Below are positions 1 through 21,968 of a stretch of 64,000 nucleotides of DNA, one piece after another (position 1 is the stretch's first letter; the number at the start of each line of letters is the position of its first letter). The stretch is from positions 38,573,733-38,637,732 of the forward strand of contig JALIRH010000002.1 in NCBI GenBank assembly GCA_023055505.1, read 5' to 3'. The stretch is from Callipepla californica brunnescens (taxonomy: Eukaryota; Chordata; Aves; Galliformes; Odontophoridae). The notes under the pieces were generated by a model. The model was not told the origin of the DNA. It ran no database searches and saw nothing but the letters and a program-made list of their open reading frames with translations. A program made the translations under genes and the position numbers.

Positions 1-566
1 TGGTGTCTTGGGTGCTGCAGAAGCATTTGATAAAGGGTAAGCGACTATAACTGAGGGTAGTTCTGCGTGGTGAATTGTAGCGCTTCTTCCTCTGGTCAGT
101 GATAATTGTCATTTTGCTTCTTCACCTCTTTGCTTCTCCTGCCTTCTCTGGAAGATTCTATTTCCTCTTTTAAAATAATAATATTCTCTGAATATCTTCA
201 GATTAAAAAAAAGAAAAAAGGAGCTTGATGTGTCTTAAACCACTGTTGTTGCTTTAAATTAAAAAGGAATTTGCTTTCAACTGCAGGTCTACTTGGGATG
301 TCCTCGCTTGTTTAGGAGAGGTCTTCTGTACCAAGTCTTTTGGGGCATCGCATATTGAGGTGTGTCATGCTGTGATGTACCTAAAATCTGTTGTCAACAC
401 TTGAGCTGTATGGGCTGCTGTCCAGAAATTACAGGTACTGCGATGGATACTGAGCAGAGGGAAGGGCTGAACAGACGACACAGTAAATCTGGGGGAATTA
501 TCCCATGAACCATCAATGAGAGCAAGCCAACTCCCGATGGACACCACTCAGGGCCCCCACTGAGAC
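1..566. other. Intergenic sequence, no gene recognised
   Basis: I see no convincing gene here. The first 40 bases end in a string resembling an exon followed by a splice donor (AAAGG then gtaagc at about 35-43), but no protein family could be recognised and no partner exon is visible. A/T-rich stretches occur around 170-215. Confidence 0.4.
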
Positions 567-639
567 GGGGAATTAGCTCAAATGGTAGAGCGCTCGCTTA
601 GCATGCGAGAGGTAGTGGGATCGATGCCCGCATTCTCCA
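567..639 (+). tRNA. tRNA-Ala (anticodon AGC), copy 1
   Basis: A 73-base intronless tRNA folds into a full cloverleaf. The acceptor stem is GGGGAAT with ATTCTCC, followed by discriminator A. The anticodon loop TTAGCAT carries AGC at 600-602 and reads alanine GCN codons. The internal Pol III promoter is intact: the A box resembles TAGCTCAAATGG and the B box is GGATCGATGCC. A TTTT terminator follows at 652-655. CCA is not encoded, as expected for a eukaryotic gene. This copy differs from the other three at one T-stem base (GTGGG instead of GCGGG), which gives a G-U wobble but keeps the stem. It converges on copy 2. Confidence 0.96.
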
Positions 640-1161
640 CTTGCTGTTTGCTTTTATCTCCCTGTTGCTCTACGCCGTTCTTTCATTTACCAGTGGTAAT
701 TTTTTTCTTTGCGAGAGGTGTTTTTTGTAAACATCTATACTTTTTTCTTTCCTCTAAAATTGTAATTGCTGCCTGCACAAGAAAAATGGATGGCTGTCGA
801 TGGGCTTTAATGATCGAAAAGCAAAAGCATGCTGGCAGGCACAGCTGTTGCTCCTGGTATCAGCTTTGTGAGTACTCCCTTATGTTATACGGCTTTTTGG
901 AGTTTTGATACGCTTTTCCAAGCAGTTCGGTAAGGATTAAAACAAACCCATTTTAGGCAGCATGTGCACATTGTTAATGGTTTTAGGGGACAGAACAGCG
1001 GAAGTATGAAATGGGTTGCGTGAAGAAATGCTTTTTTGCAGAGTTAGTAGGTGCTGTCTCCGCTTTTTTCTCCTTCTCTGCACGCCTCATGAAACAGTGT
1101 CTGTATATTTTGGAGAAGAAAATCTTACACGATGGTAGGTACAGCAGGCGTTCCAAAACAT
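640..1161. other. Spacer between the convergent tRNA-Ala genes
   Basis: This is about 520 bases of A/T-moderate sequence. I see only the Pol III terminator T-runs of the two flanking tRNA genes (652-655 on the plus strand; 1155-1158 as AAAA on the plus strand for the minus gene). No coding sequence is recognised. Confidence 0.5.
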
Positions 1162-1234
1162 TGGAGAATGCGGGCATCGATCCCGCTACCTCTCGCATGC
1201 TAAGCGAGCGCTCTACCATTTGAGCTAATTCCCC
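1162..1234 (-). tRNA. tRNA-Ala (anticodon AGC), copy 2
   Basis: The reverse complement gives the same 73-base tRNA-Ala as copies 3 and 4, base for base. It has an intact acceptor stem, anticodon AGC, A and B boxes and a perfect GCGGG/CCCGC T stem. The terminator T-run on the minus strand corresponds to 1158-1155. It lies tail to tail with copy 1, so the two tRNAs form a 73-bp inverted repeat about 520 bp apart. Confidence 0.96.
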
Positions 1235-1586
1235 ACCGTGCTGGATGCTGAGTGCGCATGTACAGGGGCTGAGTCACAGTGTGCCTGCTCTAATTGTTCC
1301 TTTCTGCTGGTGAACTTGTTTTGTTCCATGGTCTCCACTAGCGCTTTTGCTGAAAAAAGGTTTGCTGATTTTTTATTTTTTTTTTTAAACTTGTTACAAT
1401 GCAAATTCCAGATAACTTTTAACTCTAGAGTATGCTGTCAGCCACTGAATGGCAATCTCATTTTTCTTTCCTACATATTTCAAATTACTTTCTATTAATA
1501 TTTCAAGAAGATGTATGTAAACAATGAACATAGCATTTAAAATGTTCATTCTTACCACATCTTGTGGAAGTAAAGTATTCCTTTAT

Positions 1587-2398
1587 ATCATGGAATCACG
1601 AAATCCTTTGAATTAGAAGGACCAGATGACCTTCAAGAGTCCCAACTCCCCAGTCCATCCACAGTTGGATCACATTGCTCAGGGGCCCCATCCATCCTGG
1701 CCTTGAGTGAGACAGGGCATCCACCACCTTTCTGGACAACCTGTTCCAGTGCCTCTCTTCCCCTACTGTAAAAACAAACAAACAAACAAAAACAACTTCC
1801 CCCTTATATCCAGTCTAACTCCACTCCTTTAATTTGAATCTGTTTCCCCTTGTCTTGTCACAACAGACACTGCTAAAGAGTCTGTCTACTTCCTTCTTAT
1901 GGTCCTCCTTTAGATGCTGAAAGACTGCTCTCAGGTCTTTCCAGAGCCTTTTCTTCTCCAGGCTTAACAGCTCCAGCTTTCTCAGCCTGTCCTCATGGGG
2001 AAGGTGTTTCATCCCTTGCATCATCTGTGTGATGATTCTCTGGATGTGCTCCAACAAGTCTATGTCTCTCCTGTACTGAGGACTCCACTTCTGGACACAG
2101 TATTTCAGGTGAGGCCTCACCTGTGCAGAGTAGAGGGGCAGGATCAACTCCCTTGCCCTGCTGGCTAAACTTATTTTGATGCACCTTAGGATGTTGTTGG
2201 CTTTTTGAGCTGTGAGGGCACATTGCTGGCTCATGTCCAGCGTCCCATTCATCTGTACACCCAAATCCTTTTTGGTAGTGCTGTGCTCCATTCTTATATC
2301 CCCCAGCTTGTACTGATATTGGGGATTGCTGTGGCTTAAGTGCAAGACCTTACACTTGGGTGTGTTGAACCTCATGATGTTCTCTTTGGTCATATTAT
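1587..2398 (-). mobile_element. CR1 LINE fragment, 3' part with ORF2 remnant
   Basis: This 5'-truncated CR1 retrotransposon lies on the minus strand. The strand encodes an open stretch of about 190 codons (2393-1815) matching the C-terminal part of CR1 ORF2. Signatures include KCKVLHLSHSNP, LGVQMNGTLDMSQQCAL, LILPLYSAQVRPHLKYCVQ and the DKTRGNRFKLK block that follows the reverse transcriptase. An A-rich CAAA repeat (about 1769-1790) sits inside it. The catalytic RT core is missing, so the copy is dead. Confidence 0.9.
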
Positions 2399-2574
2399 CT
2401 TGATTTATATTCTACAGTTGTCTACTTTTTTTTGTATTGATTTTGATGATACAGTTAAAACGGAATTGTATCTTGAATGCATGGTGTCACTAGAAACTTT
2501 TCAGAAATACAGTAAGTCAGGTGCAGTATCATTGACAAATTTGTTGATCATCTATTCAGAAAACCAAAAGAAGG

Positions 2575-2741
2575 AAGGTTCGGAAGTTGGGAGGAAATTT
2601 TTCACTCAGAGGGTGGTGAGGACCTGGCACAGGCTGCCCAGAAAAGCTGTGGGTGCCCCATTCCTGGAGGTGCTCCAGGTCAGATTGGATGGGGAAATAG
2701 GTGATCTTTCATGTCCCTTCCAACCCAAGCCATTCTGTGAG
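2575..2741 (+). mobile_element. CR1 LINE 3'-end fragment
   Basis: A short CR1 tail lies on the plus strand. The phrase GGCACAGGCTGCCCAGAAAA, the CCTGGAGGTGCTCCAGG segment and the closing CCCTTCCAACCCAAGCCATT are diagnostic of CR1 3' ends. It is a different insertion from the minus-strand copy just upstream. Confidence 0.88.
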
Positions 2742-4631
2742 AGGCTCTGGAAGTAAAATACAATAAGAATCTGCTTATATAGATCATGTGTACTGGATTC
2801 TAGATTGTGTCTTCTTTTGCAGTAGGAAGTACGTTGGCAAAGCTCTTTTGTGGTTGTTGAATCAAGGAATGCTTACTACATTTAAGGAACAAAAACACGG
2901 AAGAGTAGTTCACAAGCAGAACAGTTAGACTGATAGGCCTTTAGACAGCAAAGGCAATGGAGATTATATAATCCAAGGTTTCTCACTTGCAGTTTAAATG
3001 CAAATAAATTAGTTCTGCTAGTAATATAATACACGAAGAATTCAACAATGCATGTTCTGGGAATTTTTTCTAATGGCTTTAGCTTACTAGATAACAGCAT
3101 CTGGTCAAAAGAAAATAAACTACGAAATTGAACATCATCTGGTTACAGCTTGACTAAAATGAGTTGCACTTCAAAGCAAACATAATCCAGTTTCAGGCCA
3201 AGATGTGGAACTGAAGCTGCTTTAGTACTGCTGTGTTATCCTATAACTTCAGTTCCGCATTTCTGTGTTTCCCCAGGCTGTGCTCTGCGGTGGATAAGAA
3301 TTTGTTCTTACACTTTCTTGCTGTATTTTGTAACTGACTGTATCAACCATGCTGGAATAAACTGGAGGTGGAGGAGCAGAAGCAGTTTGAGTCCTTCCCC
3401 CAGGAACACCTCTTTGGCCCAGCCATGGCCTGCTGCGCATCTGCCCTTGCGATCTTTCTTGGATAGAATTTCACAAGGTTTAGTTTCAGGTTTCTTTATC
3501 CCTGCTGTGCGCTCTGAGTCAGTATAAAAATGGCAGATTACCCCTCCCTGTTTTTCATCAGCGAATCTCACTCTGCTGCCACTGAAATGACTGAAGCTTA
3601 TGAAGGTCAGCTCACAGTTTTGTTTGACACTAGGTCAGATGTGGGTGAGGAAAGATCTCTGCAATAGTAGTGTTTCCATTTATTACAAATGGGTATTTCA
3701 TTTTGACAGTCCATTGTTCTGTGATCTTGAATTTGTTATGATTGCCAACTTCCCATGTAAGAAGGTCAGTAAAGCTTTCTAATTTATCTTTTCAGCCAGA
3801 AGACCAAGCTTCCTTACCTACACAGCTGAAAATAACATGAGTTTTTTAGGTGGTTTTTTTTTTTTTTCATGTCTGTTCTGTGTTTCAGCTGTGAAGGGTT
3901 TGTGTCCATGTATGCTAATTTAACCCAAATCACTTCAGTATACATGGCACTAACGATACAAACTCATATTACCAGGCTTTACTTCTGCTTTCTAGATGGG
4001 CTTCTTAGGGCCTGCCAGGGCAAGTGCAGGTTTTGTATCAACTTTGAGCTGCTCCATTGCACTGTCTGTGAGGATGCTTCCCTCATCAAAGAAAGATAAA
4101 TCACATCAGTTTGGAAAGATTGCCACCTGTTTGCCTAGTTTCTACAGTGGTTCTCCAGGAAAGTTTTGTTGTTTTTTGTTGTTTTTTTTTTTTTGTCTGG
4201 AGAATATTTTCATTTACATACCCATGCATATACAGGTGTGGAAAAAAAATGTCGCTGACATGGTATGAGAATTAATGTGGTGATAAGCATGATAGAAAAC
4301 TTCTTCAACCAGTGGCAGGTAATCAAAAGCTGTAACAACCCCTGTATAGATACCTTATAGTGTAAACAGTGCTTCTACTGTTGAGTGAAGCAGAAGTGTT
4401 TTTTGCTGTTGCTGTGGGTATAGCTGTTATCACAGTGGTAGGTCTCATTAATATTTTATTAAGTGTTCTAAAATACTTGGAAGTATGAACATATGTAAAC
4501 ACTTCCTGCAGGGTGCAGTGATGTTTTCTGTGATTTCCCATCATAATAACTATTCCACTCATTTTGTTTTACTCCACAAATACACTATTTAATATTACTG
4601 ACTTAAACTTTGTTTTTGAACCATTAATATG
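2742..4631. other. Intergenic, no feature recognised
   Basis: About 1.9 kb without a recognisable gene or repeat. Only homopolymer runs (T-runs near 3850 and 4180) and short non-homologous open frames are visible. Confidence 0.4.
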
Positions 4632-4918
4632 GAGTGTATTCTTTGTTGTGACAGGACAAGGGGAAATGGTTATAAACTAGAGGAGGGTAGATTTAGACTA
4701 GATATTAGGAAGAAATTTGTTATTGTGAGGGTGATGAGACACTGGAACAGGTTGCACGGTGAGGCTGTGGATGCCCCCTTCCTGCAAGCACTCAAGGCCA
4801 GGCTGGATGGGGCTTTGGGCAGCCTGGTCTAGAGGGAGGTGTCCCTGCCTATAGCAGGGGGTTGGAACTAGGTGGTCTTAAAGGTCCCTTCCAACCCAAA
4901 CTATTCTGTGATTCTGTA
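4632..4918 (+). mobile_element. CR1 LINE 3'-end fragment
   Basis: This CR1 3' segment begins near the RTRGNGYKLEEGRF-encoding block and ends in CCCTTCCAACCCAAACTATT followed by a short ATTCTGTG repeat, the typical CR1 tail. A reading frame of about 65 codons over ORF2's C-terminal end survives. It is one of several independent CR1 copies in the tRNA region. Confidence 0.9.
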
Positions 4919-5230
4919 GTTAGTTCTAGTTTAGTAAGAAATCAGTTAGTTATTCTGAGAAACAGAATTATCTTCCCTCTTCACGTTTCACAGGTACAGA
5001 AGCCACCTCACTTGTCCTAAGGTCTTTTATTATTTTGTGCTGTGCTTGCTTAATTATCCCTGCTGTCTTTGAGGAAGTTAAAAATAGACAAGCTCAAGGT
5101 CAAATGGTCCTGAGTGTTCTGAATAGCTGCCTTGAGGTTACTGCCCAGCACAAAGGGGCAGTCACTGAAGGTAACACTGTATTTGTGATTACTAAAATCT
5201 GTGATTAGGGGGTGAATTAGAGCCATGGGG
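4919..5230. other. Intergenic, no feature recognised
   Basis: No gene or repeat is recognised. A G-run directly precedes the tRNA gene at 5231. Confidence 0.4.
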
Positions 5231-5303
5231 GGGGAATTAGCTCAAATGGTAGAGCGCTCGCTTAGCATGCGAGAGGTAGCGGGATCGATGCCCGCATTCT
5301 CCA
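5231..5303 (+). tRNA. tRNA-Ala (anticodon AGC), copy 3
   Basis: This intronless tRNA-Ala has the same 73-base sequence as copies 2 and 4. The cloverleaf stems, A box, B box (GGATCGATGCC) and AGC anticodon are intact. The Pol III terminator TTTT is at 5310-5313. A longer G-run upstream (from 5227) precedes the mature 5' end; I chose the start that pairs GGGGAAT with ATTCTCC. Confidence 0.96.
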
Positions 5304-5825
5304 GTGTTGTTTTGCTTGTATTGGGAGAGCGCACCAATAACTACAAAATGTGTCTTCATGAATTGATCTGGGATTTTTGAAGTGAAATGAATTGTTATTT
5401 TTTAGATGCTTGTGTTTCATTTTCCAATGCTACTGTATGTTTGACTGAATTTGAATAATTATTCATATTTATTAAAAAATACATAAGTAGAGTCTGACTC
5501 ATGGGAAGGAGAAAGGGAAGAAAGAATCAAAAGTCAGAACATAAAACCTCCCAGGAATTCCAAGCAATAAACTTCAAAAATATATATACCTGGAAAACAG
5601 ATTTATTCCATTTTATCTTATTTCCAAATGAACTGATGCAAAAGGCAAAGTGAAATATTCCAAGCTTACAGTTTTAAACTTGTTGCAGAATTGAAGTTGA
5701 ATGTGTTCCTGTTTATTAAGAGACAGAATCGAGCAAGAGAAATGAAAAATACATACCTTTGAAATCTACAGATCCATATACTCTGAAGCTCGGAGTTTTA
5801 TCATCTGTATTATTGGTGGAAAGGG
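5304..5825. other. Spacer between tRNA-Ala copies 3 and 4
   Basis: A/T-rich spacer with only the Pol III terminator of copy 3. No coding sequence or repeat is recognised. Confidence 0.45.
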
Positions 5826-5898
5826 GGGGAATTAGCTCAAATGGTAGAGCGCTCGCTTAGCATGCGAGAGGTAGCGGGATCGATGCCCGCATTCTCCA
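5826..5898 (+). tRNA. tRNA-Ala (anticodon AGC), copy 4
   Basis: The sequence is identical over 73 bases to copies 2 and 3, with intact stems, A and B boxes and an AGC anticodon loop. The TTTT terminator is at 5902-5905. The first bases after the gene resemble those after copy 3 (both begin GTGTT). The G-run at 5823-5829 extends upstream of the mature 5' end. Confidence 0.96.
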
Positions 5899-6310
5899 GT
5901 GTTTTGCTAAACATTAAGAATTGGAAGCTACAAAAAATATGACGCTGTTTCAGTAAAATGTTAATGTTGTTTTAATCATAGTAAAACTGAGTTCTTTCCT
6001 TCCTCCTTTGATGTGCTTTGCTGACAAAATCAGGCTTCTGGAACTGCCTCAGTTCTCCATACTGACTTTTGACTCTATTTAGATGACGTAAATCAGATTT
6101 GCCATAAAGAATGGAGAATTCTGCAGTTCTAAGATTTTTTTTCCTGGCTTAATGGAGATGGATGAATGAAGGTTGGAGACCTGGCTCAGTATGTCTTTTC
6201 TCCAGCTGTCCGACAAGGATGCGGTTTGATCAGGCAATGGCATTGGTGAGATCAGTAGTTTAGGAATATTTGTTCTTGCCCAGGTGCCCTTTCTGGTCCC
6301 TGTTCTGGTG
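5899..6310. other. Intergenic, no feature recognised
   Basis: Nothing recognisable between tRNA copy 4 and the CR1 copy that follows. Confidence 0.4.
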
Positions 6311-6917
6311 TGCTCTTGTGGCCAAGAGGCCAATGGCATTCTGGGATGCATTAAAAAGAGCGTGTTCCAGTAGGTCAAGGGAGGTGATCCTCCCCCTCTA
6401 CTCTGCCCTGGTGAGGCCTCATCTGGAGTACTGTGTCCAGTTCTGGGCTTCCCAGTATAAAAAAGACAGGGATCTCTTGGAAAGAGTCCAGCAGAGGGCT
6501 ACAAAGATGGTGAAGGGCCTGGAGGATCTCCCCTATGAAGAAAGGCTGAGTGAACTGGGTCTCTTTAGCCTCGAGAAAAGAAGACTGAGAGGGGACCTGA
6601 TCCAGGTTTATAAATATCTGAGGTGTGGGGGACAAAGTGACAAGGCCAGCAGTGTGTGGAGACAGGACAAGGGGGAATGGACAGAAACTGCAGCACAGGA
6701 GGTTCTGCATGAATGTGCACAAGAACTTCTTTATAGTTAGGGTGACGGAGCACTGGAACAGGCTGCCCAGGGGGGTTGTGGAATCCTTTTCTCTGGAGAT
6801 ATTCAAGACCCACCTGGATGCCCACCTGTGCGACCTGGTGTAGGGAATGTGCTTTGGCAGGGAGGTTGGACTTGATGATCTCTATAGGTCCCTTCCAACC
6901 CCTGTGATTCTGTGATA
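6311..6917 (+). mobile_element. CR1 LINE fragment, about 600 bp
   Basis: A plus-strand, 5'-truncated CR1. Its translation carries the ORF2 C-terminal signature ([56 protein letters not shown]). The block after that is frameshifted relative to it. It ends in CCCTTCCAACCCCTGTGATT and a short ATTCTGTG tail. It looks less diverged than most CR1 copies in this window. Confidence 0.93.
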
Positions 6918-8754
6918 CTGGTCTTTGTAGACGAAAGACACAAAAACTGTGATACTGAATGCTATCACTCTGACAACAGTCTGGGATATGCTTGTAGCTA
7001 CTGTTTATGTGCTTATTTTCAACAAGATGTTCTCAGCATATACAGGGCTGGCACTGTGTTCTGGTCCCATCAACATCCTCCTTGAGTGCGCTGTAAAAGC
7101 AACTCCCAGTCATAATCCTTGATAAGTAATTTCTTGTCTGTTGTTTTAGGAAGCCTTGATGAAGATGACTTATGCATCTGCCTCCCAGGAATACTTAAGG
7201 ATCACTTTCTTCGAGGGAAAAGATAACGTTTTCTTTTTTTAGCATGATCACTGAGTATTCTAGAATCTCTTGAAAAGATCATTGGTGGTTTTTTTGTTTT
7301 GTTTTGTTTTTTTGTTTTTTTTTTTACATGAAATTTAGGCTCAGTACACATTTTGGGTATGTTTCTCACTAATACCACTCTTCAAAATTGCCTACAAGGG
7401 TTGTGCAAGGGTTCTAACCTACTTGTTGAAACCTAAATAAAATAGTGTTAAACAGTGTTAATCCTGCTGTGACTTTCTGATCAGCCTAGGCTATCCTTCT
7501 TAGGAAATGTACAATAAGAAAGTAGTTAGATGAACTTCAACGGCTACCCTGTGTTGTTGAGAAGTTGGATCAGAACAATATTGATATTTGCCTTGTACTC
7601 ATTTGTTCATATTGATTTCAGTTTGGTTGGAATGGTATCATGTAAATTACTTGAGGAAGACTCTTACAAAGAGCCATAGAGACAATTACTAACAGTGACA
7701 GAAACTGTGGGATCGTGATGAGTAGCTGTTAAATAGCAGTGGAACATGGGTGGAACTATCAACTGAGCAGATGTTGTCAAGACTATTGACCTAGAAAGAT
7801 ACTGAGATACCCAATTACTACATTAGTACATAAGAATCTGCTTACGTACTGGCACTTGAGTTTCATCGTTACTGAGTTTAAGAGCTTAATAGCTGTTCTT
7901 TGGAGACCAAAAGATGAGCTAAGAATTAGCTGCCTCCCCTTTCTTGCCCAGATGTATATGAGTTGAAAAGCAAAGCTAACATACTGTGTGACTAAAACAA
8001 ATAGCAGTGCAGGTAGACATCTTAGCTTTCCTATATTGTTGGAGGCTGGAGTGGACACTAGGCTAGATACCTAGACTTAATTCTCTCAGGCCTTAAATTA
8101 TGGATATAGTAATGTCCGGTTATGTATATTGGGTAGGATGAAGGGCTATAGTAATGAAGTGCTTGAGGGATCAACACCATATTCAATAATAATTATATAG
8201 TCTTCTGCTCAGTTTATGTGACTACTGAAATATTTTTTCAGAGTAGTGAGTCTAGAGGTACCAGTTAGAAAGGGAACTTAGCTGTGCTTATTCTGTAGAC
8301 TGGCTGTACTCTTTAAACCTTACAGTTTCAAATGAGTGGGTTTTTGGTTTTGAGCATTCAGTTTAAGCTGGTGTTTGTAAAGCAGCTGTACAAACTGAAA
8401 ATTGGATGACAGCTTCCATACTGACTGTCAGTTTACCTCATAAATGATGAATCCTATGCTTTTTAATTAAACTCTATGTATTTTTACAAGGTCGTGTGTG
8501 GTCTTGTAGTCAGACATAAACAACTGCAAAATGATTACTTCCTTCAGTTGATAGTGTGCATCCTGATGGTAAATTACACAGCAGCTCTAAGATAATGATG
8601 TTACAAAAACGAACTCCACAAGTTAGAATAGAACCATTTCCCTGACATACAGCCTTCAGTACAGTTTCTTCTTTTCCAGTGATAATCCTGGAAGTTTAAA
8701 TGCTTTCTAGGAAGAGTAAGCTGGAATTCCAGAGTGACTGCCTGTAGGGGAGAA
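6918..8754. other. Intergenic, no gene recognised
   Basis: About 1.8 kb with no supported gene. A T-rich GTTTT-type low-complexity tract lies at about 7288-7326. The remaining open frames are short and show no family resemblance. Confidence 0.4.
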
Positions 8755-9060
8755 TCTTAGCCTGAACCACTGATTGATCACCTGAAGCATGCACTGAGTC
8801 AGCCACGGGAGCACAGGTGAAGGCAATGCACTGTGTGACCAGAAGGGCTCGAGTCTGACTCCACCCCTCCCAGACTCCATTTAAGGGCTGACCACCACTG
8901 GGGAAGGATCTCTAGTTGGAGATCTCTCTCTCTTGTAGAGTTTCTTTTTGTGAGCCTCAGTCCTTGGAGATGGGTGAGCATTTTTCTTACTATCTTTAGT
9001 TTCATTACCATCTGAATAATCCTTCTAAAATATGCCATCTGTTTTGACTAACTATACCAT
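8755..9060 (+). repeat. LTR-like repeat, copy A (candidate solo LTR)
   Basis: This segment is the reverse-orientation homologue of two segments in PRKDC introns (25918-26251 and 28545-28845). Shared blocks, in order, are GCCTGAA..CACTGA, CACAGGTGAAGG, GGAGTCTG..CTCCAC, CCCAGACYCCATTTAAGGG, a GGATCTC/GAGATC hairpin, GTGAGCCTCA and a run of ACCATCT phrases. ATTTAAGG suits a TATA-like element, and the closest copies have TG..CA ends, so a solo LTR is my best reading. The family name is not known to me. This copy is the most diverged of the three. Confidence 0.6.
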
Positions 9061-11250
9061 TTGGTACTATTCATTTGTGCCTTACCCTACACTGCCAAAT
9101 TTAAGATTGAAGATTGATGAAGCTGAGAACAGGGTCTTAAGGAATACATTATATCAAGTGTGATGGGTGTCATGCTCACTTAGGACTTCATACAACCTGC
9201 TTCTATTGAAGCACATAACAAAGCTGGTCGTGTCTAGAATCCAAGTCACCTTCCATTTAAATCTGTGACAGCAGGGAAATAAAAGTACCTGCTTTGAAAC
9301 CACTAGCAGTGGCAGCAAGCAATGGTTTTTTGTTTTTTTTTTTTGTTTTTTTTTTTTTTTTAGTCTCTTATCCTATATTAGTTTATACCTTCCTTGAATA
9401 AATGGTGACTGCTTTGCATGCTAGAAAAATATTAGTGTGCCCATGTAAATCATCTAAACCACTTTTAGAGGCCATAGTTTATTACAGAACATTTTTTGCT
9501 AGTAGGCTTATAACTTTTTTTTACATCTTCAGTAGCATGTATAGAAGACTGTTGTTTCTAACGGTAAAAGTAACAAGTTTTGAGCGTGCTATTTTCCCCA
9601 GTTGTACATTCCAGTCTTGGGCTTAAATGAGTTTAATACAGCAAAGGATAAAGCAGCAACGTAGGACATATTCTATTGTGTAGAGTAGGGAAAATTAGTC
9701 ACAATTTTGCTGAGTAAATGATTTCCATCTTCTTTATGCTTTCTGTATATTTCACGTTACAAGGGAACTTAAGATTTGGAAATCAGTTTCTTTCTAAGAT
9801 CCTTTACAAGCATTTCCATTCTCTGTCTACCTAACTATGAAGTAGCATTTGCTCTCCTTGCTAATTAAATTCAAGTCAACAAACCCTGAAAATGAGCTGT
9901 TAACTACTACATACAAGCCTTAAGAGCCACCTAGTGGGATTTTTCTGCAAGTGATGCTGTATACATTAAACAGAATAATCTGATTAGCTTTTTTTTTATT
10001 TTTAAATAAAATTGAGCAGTTGTCTTAAAGGAGCTGAAATCTGCTTTATACAGAATTACTCCTTTCTTCCAGTTTCCTAGAATACTTCATTTTGTGAGTA
10101 AACAATTCAATTTACGTTTTGAATCAGATAAACAGCTTAATTTATGTTCCCAAGGAACAATTTCCATACTGGCAAGCAATTTTAACTTGAATAAATTGAT
10201 GCTTTAAGCCAGATGCAGTAATATATTTGAATCTCTGGACTTGGTTTGTGCGTGTTTTAAAAGAAAAAAATCTTTCAAAAACTGGAAAGCATTATTAACC
10301 AAAATGTCCCAGTGCTGTTTCAACTGACAAAGGGAGATACCAAAGAGAAAGGTTTGTAAACTGGTATAGTATGTTACAGATCAAATAATGTAGATAGAAA
10401 ATCATGCAACCCATAATTTTCAAAAGGTGACTGCTTACCTTACCTAAGGTAACTAAAATAAAGGCACCAGAGAAATAAGAGGGCATGAGAGATACCTTTG
10501 AAGTAAGATACATAGCTAATAAAATGGCAGGGAATGAAATCCCATAGACCAGATGACATTAGAGAATCTGACTCCAGCATTTAAGGGAGTTTGAAATTTT
10601 ATTGTAGTGGATAGCAGAGATATCAGTTTATTTTTGACTTGGATAGAAGGAAAGTTGCTCCTTAGCACTGAAAGTGAATCACTGAAAGTTCAGCTACAGT
10701 GAAGCATCTTGCTGCTAACAAACCAGTAGTAAAAAAAAAAGTGGTTGTAAGGTGCCCCTTTTCAAAGGACGTAAATTCACTTAATCTCTGTTGGAAGCAG
10801 TGGTACAGCAGTGCACAGTACAGGAGTACTTATTTCAACCCTTGTACCCTGACATAGCTAAGTAAGCAGTTGAGATGAGCACAGTGCTGAGAATTAGGGA
10901 ACTCTTCTGTTAGTTCAACTGTTTTAAATTGTTAGCAGTGATTGATATGCAGTGGCTGAGAGCATGATATATCTACCCAGCTAAAAACTGAAGATTCTCC
11001 AGCTTTGCAGTACTATAACATAGTTATTTCAGGACTCAATACCACATGTTATTACTATAAGGATGTAGCTATCCTAATTTAATTAAGATTAAAGAAAGAA
11101 CCTTTAGTTTTAAGTAGAAGATACCTGTCTTTTTATCTTGAAGATACTAATAAAAAGTGGGAGTTGTTTTTTAAACTTCCTTCACACTTCAAGCTTTCTA
11201 GTAGCAGTTACAAATGCTACCTTGAAATGCATTTATCACAGGATATGCAC
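9061..11250. other. Intergenic, 3' of MCM4
   Basis: No gene is recognised. A T-rich low-complexity tract lies at about 9326-9362. The rest is A/T-rich unique-looking sequence up to the inferred MCM4 polyadenylation region. Confidence 0.4.
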
Positions 11251-11272
11251 GTAAGCTCTTAAATGAAATAAC

Positions 11273-11278
11273 TTTATT
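11273..11278 (-). terminator. MCM4: MCM4 polyadenylation signal (AATAAA)
   Basis: The plus strand reads TTTATT here, which is AATAAA on the minus strand, about 340 bases past the MCM4 stop. It is the first canonical hexamer downstream of the stop. Cleavage would fall near 11250. That this is the main 3' end is inferred. Confidence 0.55.
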
Positions 11279-11615
11279 ACAGATTAATAGCAAAGTCAAA
11301 TTGCATTTATCAGAGTCATGTATGGTGAATTTTTACAATTCAATTTGAAATGCATACAATGGAATGAGCATGTTCTAAAAAACATAAAAACACAGCAGTA
11401 AAATACTAGTAATTACATTTGCTCAAATGTAAATAGCATTATTCAGCTAAAGCATTTAAGACCTTCGTAACTGTTACTACTCTATCAGCACAAGAGATTA
11501 AGTAGCACTTATAGCAAATGATAGAGTCCCAAAACTTGAAGATCTTGCAGGCTGGCAGCACTGTACGTAAGATGAAGTAAATGTCATGACAACTGGCTTG
11601 CAAGGAAGGAATAAC

Positions 11616-21834
<10,219 letters not shown>

Positions 21835-21953
21835 AGTGCTGCCACAGCGATCCTACAGCACGAGAGGAGCGCTGACGGCGGCGGCTGAACCCCACAATGG
21901 CAGCACTCCCTCCCCCCTGCACACCGCGCAGCCCCAAACCCGCACCCCTACAC

Positions 21954-21962
21954 TCCCGCCAA
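21954..21962 (-). promoter_or_regulatory. E2F-like site
   Basis: The plus strand reads TCCCGCCAA, so the minus strand reads TTGGCGGGA, a near match to the E2F consensus. It lies about 120 bases upstream of the MCM4 start codon. MCM genes are established E2F targets; binding here is inferred. Confidence 0.5.
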
Positions 21963-21968
21963 CAGAGT

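Noticed and set aside
1..43. Possible last bases of an exon ending at a GTAAGC donor
   Set aside because: The plausible coding string is too short to recognise and no partner exon of a known neighbour gene was found in the window.
365..547. Minus-strand open frame of 60 codons
   Set aside because: No family resemblance, no splice or promoter context; likely chance.
582..1223. Open frames beginning MVERSLSMREV on both strands
   Set aside because: They simply read through the tRNA-Ala genes (copies 1 and 2); no protein resemblance.
9061..11250. Search for UBE2V2, the usual gene next to MCM4 in mammals
   Set aside because: No UBC-fold exon text was seen between 1 and 11250; it may lie further left or be rearranged.
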